Below, in pieces: positions 7,509-12,429 of a stretch of DNA of 12,429 nucleotides (the stretch's first letter is position 1; each line of letters starts with the position of its first letter). The DNA lies in assembly GCA_035275625.1 (NCBI GenBank), contig DATEMK010000468.1:1-12429 (forward strand), written 5' to 3'. The translations under genes and the position numbers were made by a program. Source of the stretch: DATEMK01 sp035275625 (GTDB taxonomy: Bacteria; Bacteroidota; Bacteroidia; AKYH767-A; OLB10). The notes under the pieces were generated by a model. The model made no database searches and was not told the DNA's origin. It saw nothing but the letters and a program-made list of their open reading frames with translations.

Positions 7509-9932
7509 TTATTCTGTTCGTAAGCTTCTTACCGGGTTGCTAATCGCTGCTTTAATGGTTTGTGAGCATATAGTCAAAAGGCCCAGGCCAGCAATAATAG
7601 CTATCCCGGCAGCTAAGAGCATGGGCGTAATCTCAATCCTGGAGGCGAAGGAATCCAGGAATAAATTTCCAACAAGAAAACTGATGGGTGTTCCGATAAT
7701 AATCCCGATGCCAATGAGCATCATAAACGATTTGCTCAGGAGGATAACAATATCAGATACGGACGCTCCCATTACTTTTCGCACACCCACTTCTTTTATG
7801 CGAATTTGCGTTGCGTACATAGCCATACCCAGCATTCCCAAACATGCCAATGTCACAGCAAGGAAAGTAATATACCCGAGTATCATCAGGAAATCCTGCA
7901 TTCCGGATTCCCGGTAAGCATCATCAATTTCCTCCTCCATCATGCTGTAGTCAAGCCTGTTGTTTGGAACAAACTTTTTCCAAATAGCTTTCATGGAGGC
8001 AATGACTGCTTCTTTTTGCGCTGGATTAATTTTGGCGCTGAGGTAGCTTAGCTGGCTGATGTTGCAGCGCAATCCAAGGGGTTCAATCGGAGAATCTAAC
8101 GGACGTGCATGGAAGTCTTTCACTACGCCTTTTACGCTTAGCGCAATGGAATCATTCATATAGATAGTTTGGCCGATGGCTGCTGCGGGATTCGCAAAAC
8201 CAAAATGACTTAGTGCCTTTTCGTTTAATAAAATATACTTTTCACCTCCTCGTTCGTTAGCATCGAAATTCTTTCCAGCTAAAAAAGTAAGGTTGATGTT
8301 GTCAACATAATTTTTCTCCACAATAATATCCTTCATGGCAAAAGATTCATCATTGGGATTTCGTTTATAGTTGCTGGTCCGGCTGTTGTATGTTCCAAGC
8401 GGGTAAGATACACCTCCAACCTGCCCGACACCCGGCAGGTTTCGGACCTGGTTCGCTATTTTTTCAAACGCAGCACCCTGCAGGTTAATATTCAATTTAT
8501 TCTTTTGATCAAATCCATAGTCGGCCTTCAACATAAAATCAATTTGACTGTAAATAACCAACACCACAATTACAAAGATGATGGACAACGTAAATTGAGC
8601 TGTCATTAAAATTTTTCTAAGGTTGAGGCGTGAATAGATTTTCAGGTTGCCTGCATCTTTCAGCACGCTCGCAGGGCGGAAGGCGGAAAGATAACCGGCT
8701 GGCAACAAACCCGCGATAACACCAACAAATACAGCAAACGCAATGAATATGATATACACAAAAAAATCCTCCTTCATATCGAGGGAGAAATGTGCACTAA
8801 GTGGTAATTGCGAATAACCGCTTTTCAAAAACTGAAGCAGCACATAAGAGAACATTAGAGCGATCAATGAAAACAAAACCGTTTCTCCCACAAATTGAAA
8901 AAACACCTGGAAACGCTGCGCTCCCATTACTTTACGCACGCCAATTTCACGCGCGCGGGAAAGTGATTTGGCAATCATCAGGTTGGTGAAATTGAATACC
9001 GACATCAAAAGGATCACGCCTGCCAATGCGCCTAAAAAAATTAATACAAAACCGGGCAAGCCGGATCCCATTCTGCCGATAAGGTCAGGCCCGGGGGTGA
9101 TCTTTGATAAGGGTTGTAAATAAAACTCGAAGCCCTTATCACCGGGATCTGATAGCTTAAGCCCGTCATAATATTTCCTGCTGATCTCCGCTAATGCCTG
9201 TTCTACCTCTGCCGTATGCTGTCCTTCTTTTAACTTAACATATATATAGTTGGTGAAGTAGTTGTTCCAATTGTTGAGAGAAGTTTCATATACATTTTTT
9301 TTATCCTTATCCTTTTCAATTCCCGGCAAGGCTGTAATAGAACCCAGCATTTCAAATTCAAAATGCGTTTTGCCGGCAAATTCCTGCAATACACCCGTGA
9401 CTATAAAATTTCCGTAGCCACTTATTGAGAGGGCTTTTCCGATAGGGTCCGTCTTTCCAAAAATCTTTCCGGCTGCCTTTTGTGTTAATACTAAGTCATT
9501 CGGTTTCCCAAGTGCCGCAGCGGGGTTTCCTTTCTGCAGGGGAAAGTTGAATACTTCTAAGAACGAGGGGTCTACTACCAGGCCATTCATCGGGACAGTT
9601 ACATTTCCGTGACTCGCCTCCCCGTTAAAATACCGGTTCACACGCACTATATTTTCGGTAAAGGAATAATTGTCGTTTAGCGCATTGCCTAACGGTAGTG
9701 GAGCGGAAGCGTAATCCTCCATATATCCTTTTACCTTGATGGCGCGTGTATTGACCCGGTAAACCCGGTCGCTGTCGTGATGAAAATTGTCGAAGGTGTA
9801 CTGCTCTTTTACAATCAAAATGATGAGCATGCCCAGCGACATGCTTACTGAAAGACCTACAAGATTGATGGCTGAAAAAGTTTTGTTTCTCCAGATGTTC
9901 CGTAATGCGATTTTGAAATAATTAGTAAACAT
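7509..9932 (-). CDS. MacB/FtsX-type ABC permease, subtype B (807 residues)
   Basis: This inner-membrane permease is the second of the two subtype B copies. Unit 1 has a helix at about 21-41, a periplasmic core domain at about 43-290 with FIVTGVLQEFAGKTHFEFEMLGS at 176-198, a helix near 295-315, the coupling motif REIGVRKVMGAQ (328-339), and two further helices near 350-370 and 390-415. Unit 2 repeats the plan, with GVVKDFHA in the second core domain and IKEVGVRKVMGAS at 712-724. The protein ends NPVRSLRTE. As in every complete permease here, exactly 96 residues run from this second coupling motif to the C-terminus. It lies 10 bases downstream of the previous permease and 10 bases upstream of the next. 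Five hand-counted 60-base stretches average about 46% GC, the richest in the array. A lysine/aspartate-rich insert (KDKDKKN, about 207-213) in the first core domain is absent from its sister copy. The substrate is unknown. Confidence 0.9.
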   Translation of the reverse strand: MFTNYFKIALRNIWRNKTFSAINLVGLSVSMSLGMLIILIVKEQYTFDNFHHDSDRVYRVNTRAIKVKGYMEDYASAPLPLGNALNDNYSFTENIVRVNRYFNGEASHGNVTVPMNGLVVDPSFLEVFNFPLQKGNPAAALGKPNDLVLTQKAAGKIFGKTDPIGKALSISGYGNFIVTGVLQEFAGKTHFEFEMLGSITALPGIEKDKDKKNVYETSLNNWNNYFTNYIYVKLKEGQHTAEVEQALAEISRKYYDGLKLSDPGDKGFEFYLQPLSKITPGPDLIGRMGSGLPGFVLIFLGALAGVILLMSVFNFTNLMIAKSLSRAREIGVRKVMGAQRFQVFFQFVGETVLFSLIALMFSYVLLQFLKSGYSQLPLSAHFSLDMKEDFFVYIIFIAFAVFVGVIAGLLPAGYLSAFRPASVLKDAGNLKIYSRLNLRKILMTAQFTLSIIFVIVVLVIYSQIDFMLKADYGFDQKNKLNINLQGAAFEKIANQVRNLPGVGQVGGVSYPLGTYNSRTSNYKRNPNDESFAMKDIIVEKNYVDNINLTFLAGKNFDANERGGEKYILLNEKALSHFGFANPAAAIGQTIYMNDSIALSVKGVVKDFHARPLDSPIEPLGLRCNISQLSYLSAKINPAQKEAVIASMKAIWKKFVPNNRLDYSMMEEEIDDAYRESGMQDFLMILGYITFLAVTLACLGMLGMAMYATQIRIKEVGVRKVMGASVSDIVILLSKSFMMLIGIGIIIGTPISFLVGNLFLDSFASRIEITPMLLAAGIAIIAGLGLLTICSQTIKAAISNPVRSLRTE

Positions 9933-9933
9933 G
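9874..9933 (-). repeat. Near-identical 5' gene end, copy 2 (pairs with 7440-7499)
   Basis: This is the partner of 7440-7499. It covers the base before the ATG and the first 19-20 codons of the 807-residue permease, and 59 of 60 bases are identical. The two genes diverge soon after this segment. A shorter perfect match of 24 bases is present near their 3' ends (5123-5146 and 7545-7568), in the codons before NPV(N/R)SLRTE. Confidence 0.9.
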
Positions 9934-9942
9934 ATTTTAATT

Positions 9943-12393
9943 TTACTCTGTTCGTAAACTTTTTACAGGGTTTGCTATTGCAGCTTTAAATGCCTGCAAC
10001 CCGATGGTTAGAAATGCAACGGACAAAGCAATTACAGCAGTGACAGCAAACACCATCCAGCCAATATTAACGCGGTAGGCAAAATCCTGCAGCCAGTGGG
10101 ACATTATATACCATGAAACAGGAACAGCAATGAGAATAGAAATGGTAACGAGCTTTAAAAAATCTTTCGAGAGCAGGCTGACTATTCCGGCAACGCTGGC
10201 GCCTAATACTTTTCTTACACCGATTTCTTTGGTGCGCTGTTCAGCGCTGAATGCAGCTAATCCAAATAATCCAAGGCATGAAATTAAAATTGCGATGAGC
10301 GTGAAATAACCCACTATAGATGACAAACGATTTTCAGTCGAAAAATTTTTCTGAAACTCCCGGTCCAGGAAACTATATTCAAAAGGTTCATTCGGGTTGA
10401 GTTTCTGCCAGCATGCTTCAATTGATTTTAATATACTATTTAAATCCCCGGCATCAGCATGCGCTATTACATAATTATATTGCGGCACATTGTTCAACTG
10501 GAAACCATACGGTTCAATCGGAACGTGTAAATCCTGGAAGTGAAAATCTTTCACGACCCCGATAATTTCCCATTTGTATGTTTGTCCTTGCCAGTCAATC
10601 ACCGCATATTTTCCTATGGATTTTTCTGCTGAAGCAAATCCCAGTTGCCGGATCGCCTGTTCATTTAACACCATTCTGAAGTTAGTATCAGAGGGAAATT
10701 CTTTTGAAAATAACCTTCCGGCAACAGGTTGCATGTTTAACGTTTGCAGGAAACCATCATCTATCCAATTCATGAAAACACGTTTAGCTTCATTCATGCT
10801 GTTTCCTTCCTTATACAGAGGCATGTCACTGGGATTCATTATACCGGGGTAATACATGGAAGCGCCAACAGACTGAATATGCGGGTTCCTTCCGATTTCA
10901 TTTTTCAGCGAGGCATAGATTTTTTTTGATGTTGCACTTCGCATCGGGATAATTACCTGTTGTTCTTTAGTAAAGCCCCAATCTTTGGAACGCATATAAT
11001 GCATCTGCTTATTAATAACTACGGATGCAACAATCAATACAACTGAAATCACGAACTGGAATACCACTAATCCTTTACGCAGTGAAACAGCAGCAAATGA
11101 ATTTGAAAAACGTCCTTTCAGCACGCTCACCGGCTTGAAAGAAGATAAATAAAATGCAGGATAACTGCCCGCAAGCAACCCGGTGATAAAAGCCAGCACA
11201 AAAAATCCAGTAAGGATAATGGGATGTTCAACCAATGAAAACGAAAGTTCTTTGCCTGAAATGTTTTCAAACAATGGCAGAAATAATTTCACCATGATGA
11301 TTGCTAATACAAATGCGATACACGACATCATCAGGGATTCTCCGAGAAACTGCCGTATCAAAGAGCTTTTCTCAGCGCCCAGCACTTTGCGAACTCCTAC
11401 TTCAGCAGAACGTTTTGATGAGCGTGCTGTAGAAAGATTCATGAAATTGATACAGGCAATCAGTAAAATAAAAATGGCAATAGAGGCGAGGATATATAAA
11501 TAGGTTTTGCTTCCGGGAGGTGTAACGTTGCTTTTGACAGATGAACTTAAATGAATTTCTTTTACAGGCATTAAGAACTGCCGCTTATAAAAACCCATTG
11601 CTTTTAATTCTTTGCCTGCATATTTATCAATGAAAGCCGGGAACTTGCTTTCCAGCCTGCCTGCATCACTTCCGGGTTTAAGAAGAAAGTAAGTGTAAAA
11701 CATATTGTTGGATGCAAGGTCTGTTCTTTCTTTCAGGTAATTTTCGATCTCACCACCCTTAAGTGACATGAAAAATCTGGCATCAATGTGTGATGGAAGT
11801 GTGTTGGGTTTAAATACACCGGTTACCGTAAAATCATAATCTCCGTTAGTAGAACTGCTGATGCGAATTATTTTGTTGAGTGCAGGTTGCGAGCCAAATA
11901 ATTTTTCTGCAATCTCTTCTGAAAGCACAACTGAATTCGGATTTGTCAGTGAGCTGGTTGGATTGCCTTCTTTAAAATCATAATTGAATAACCGGAAAAA
12001 AGTTGAATCAGCAAGAAAGCCTCTTGTTTCATAAAAAGATTTTTGATCGTGACCGGATTCTTTGTATTGAAGTAATGTTTTATCGTCTGAAAAAGCAGAC
12101 AACAGCCTGGTTGATTGTTGAATTTCAGGAAACTCCTGCTGCATGGCTTTTGCCATAGGTGCGGGCGTGTTAGCAGTAGGTTCTTCTTTTCCCTTGGTAA
12201 CAAAAGTAGTTCCTAACTGGTACAGCCTTTCTGCATTTTTATGATATGAATCGTAGCTGAGTTCATTATAAAGGTAAATCGTAATCAGCATGCAGCAGGT
12301 CAATCCTACTGACAGGCCGAAAATATTAATGAATGAAAATATTTTATTCTTCATTAAATTCCTCCACGCAATTTTTAAATAATTTTTAATCAT
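9943..12393 (-). CDS. MacB/FtsX-type ABC permease, subtype A (816 residues)
   Basis: This inner-membrane permease is the longest of the complete copies. Unit 1 has a helix at about 21-42 carrying the CysCys pair (33-34), a periplasmic core domain at about 44-295 (FTVTGVF at 188-194), a helix near 299-319, the coupling motif AEVGVRKVLGAE (330-341), and helices near 352-372 and 391-415. Unit 2 begins with a helix near 441-461, has GVVKDFHFQDLHVPIEPYGF in its core domain, then a helix, the coupling motif TKEIGVRKVLGAS (721-733) and two more helices. It ends NPVKSLRTE. Its end (LLSKDFLKL, DFAYRV, AFLTIGLQAFKAA) resembles the 789-residue permease at 2704-5073 more than the two copies between them. 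It begins 10 bases after the stop of a further permease at the right edge and ends 10 bases before the next start. The function is probably ATP-driven transport or mechanical work across the periplasm, with no substrate indicated. Confidence 0.9.
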   Translation of the reverse strand: MIKNYLKIAWRNLMKNKIFSFINIFGLSVGLTCCMLITIYLYNELSYDSYHKNAERLYQLGTTFVTKGKEEPTANTPAPMAKAMQQEFPEIQQSTRLLSAFSDDKTLLQYKESGHDQKSFYETRGFLADSTFFRLFNYDFKEGNPTSSLTNPNSVVLSEEIAEKLFGSQPALNKIIRISSSTNGDYDFTVTGVFKPNTLPSHIDARFFMSLKGGEIENYLKERTDLASNNMFYTYFLLKPGSDAGRLESKFPAFIDKYAGKELKAMGFYKRQFLMPVKEIHLSSSVKSNVTPPGSKTYLYILASIAIFILLIACINFMNLSTARSSKRSAEVGVRKVLGAEKSSLIRQFLGESLMMSCIAFVLAIIMVKLFLPLFENISGKELSFSLVEHPIILTGFFVLAFITGLLAGSYPAFYLSSFKPVSVLKGRFSNSFAAVSLRKGLVVFQFVISVVLIVASVVINKQMHYMRSKDWGFTKEQQVIIPMRSATSKKIYASLKNEIGRNPHIQSVGASMYYPGIMNPSDMPLYKEGNSMNEAKRVFMNWIDDGFLQTLNMQPVAGRLFSKEFPSDTNFRMVLNEQAIRQLGFASAEKSIGKYAVIDWQGQTYKWEIIGVVKDFHFQDLHVPIEPYGFQLNNVPQYNYVIAHADAGDLNSILKSIEACWQKLNPNEPFEYSFLDREFQKNFSTENRLSSIVGYFTLIAILISCLGLFGLAAFSAEQRTKEIGVRKVLGASVAGIVSLLSKDFLKLVTISILIAVPVSWYIMSHWLQDFAYRVNIGWMVFAVTAVIALSVAFLTIGLQAFKAAIANPVKSLRTE

Positions 12394-12403
12394 AATTTTA
12401 TTT

Positions 12404-12429
12404 TTATTCCGTTCTTAAGCTTTTGACAG
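12404..12429 (-). CDS. C-terminal end of a fifth MacB/FtsX-type permease, cut by the right edge
   Basis: Only the last codons are present. Read on the minus strand they give VKSLRTE followed by TAA (12404-12406), exactly the tail shared by the complete permeases, in frame and 10 bases before the ATG at 12393. The Lys in VKSLRTE matches subtype A (VKSLRTE) and not subtype B (VNSLRTE, VRSLRTE). The array therefore continues beyond the window. Confidence 0.8.

Noticed and set aside
7537..8051. Plus-strand open frames of 126 and 81 codons
   Set aside because: They are shadows of the C-terminal half of the 807-residue permease, and their composition reflects the complement of membrane helices.
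1..12429. Mobile element, CRISPR array, tRNA or rRNA
   Set aside because: No transposase or integrase reading frame, no regularly spaced repeats and no cloverleaf-like or rRNA-like segment was seen; the repeats present are paralogous gene ends.

Overview
The window looks like Bacteroidota (Bacteroidetes) chromosome. The evidence is a run of long MacB/FtsX-type permeases that each end in the clade-typical NPV(K/N/R)SLRTE tail, a TAnnTTTG promoter element of the Bacteroidota type, A-rich rather than Shine-Dalgarno-like gene starts, and moderate to low GC. Genus and species cannot be read from the sequence. Every gene I can support is on the minus strand, so transcription runs from position 12429 towards position 1.

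Region 1 (12429 to 1994) is an ABC-transporter array. It starts with the last codons of one permease (12404-12429). Four complete permeases of 816, 807, 803 and 789 residues follow, and then one 220-residue ATP-binding protein. The permease genes are separated by only 10, 10, 10 and 13 bases, and the ATPase gene follows after 47 bases, so the array is probably one transcription unit that begins beyond the right edge. Each permease reads as two fused MacB-like units. Each unit has a transmembrane helix, a periplasmic core domain and an FtsX-type three-helix block. The four complete paralogues form two subtypes arranged A-B-B-A. The two inner (B) genes are almost identical in DNA at their 5' ends. 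No membrane-fusion protein or TolC-like partner is visible and the substrate is unknown.

Region 2 (1774 to 1993) is a 220-base intergenic gap. It holds a candidate promoter for the next operon and no convincing terminator.

Region 3 (1773 to 1) is a separate three-gene operon: an outer-membrane porin-like beta-barrel, a secreted half-size PstS/PBP-like substrate-binding protein, and the N-terminus of a membrane sensor protein cut by the left edge. A plausible reading is a sensing module in which the porin admits a small solute, the periplasmic protein binds it, and the sensor reports it. The ligand and output are not determined here. This operon is the most interesting part of the window. The permease array is a known kind of Bacteroidota locus, notable for its copy number and mosaic paralogy.
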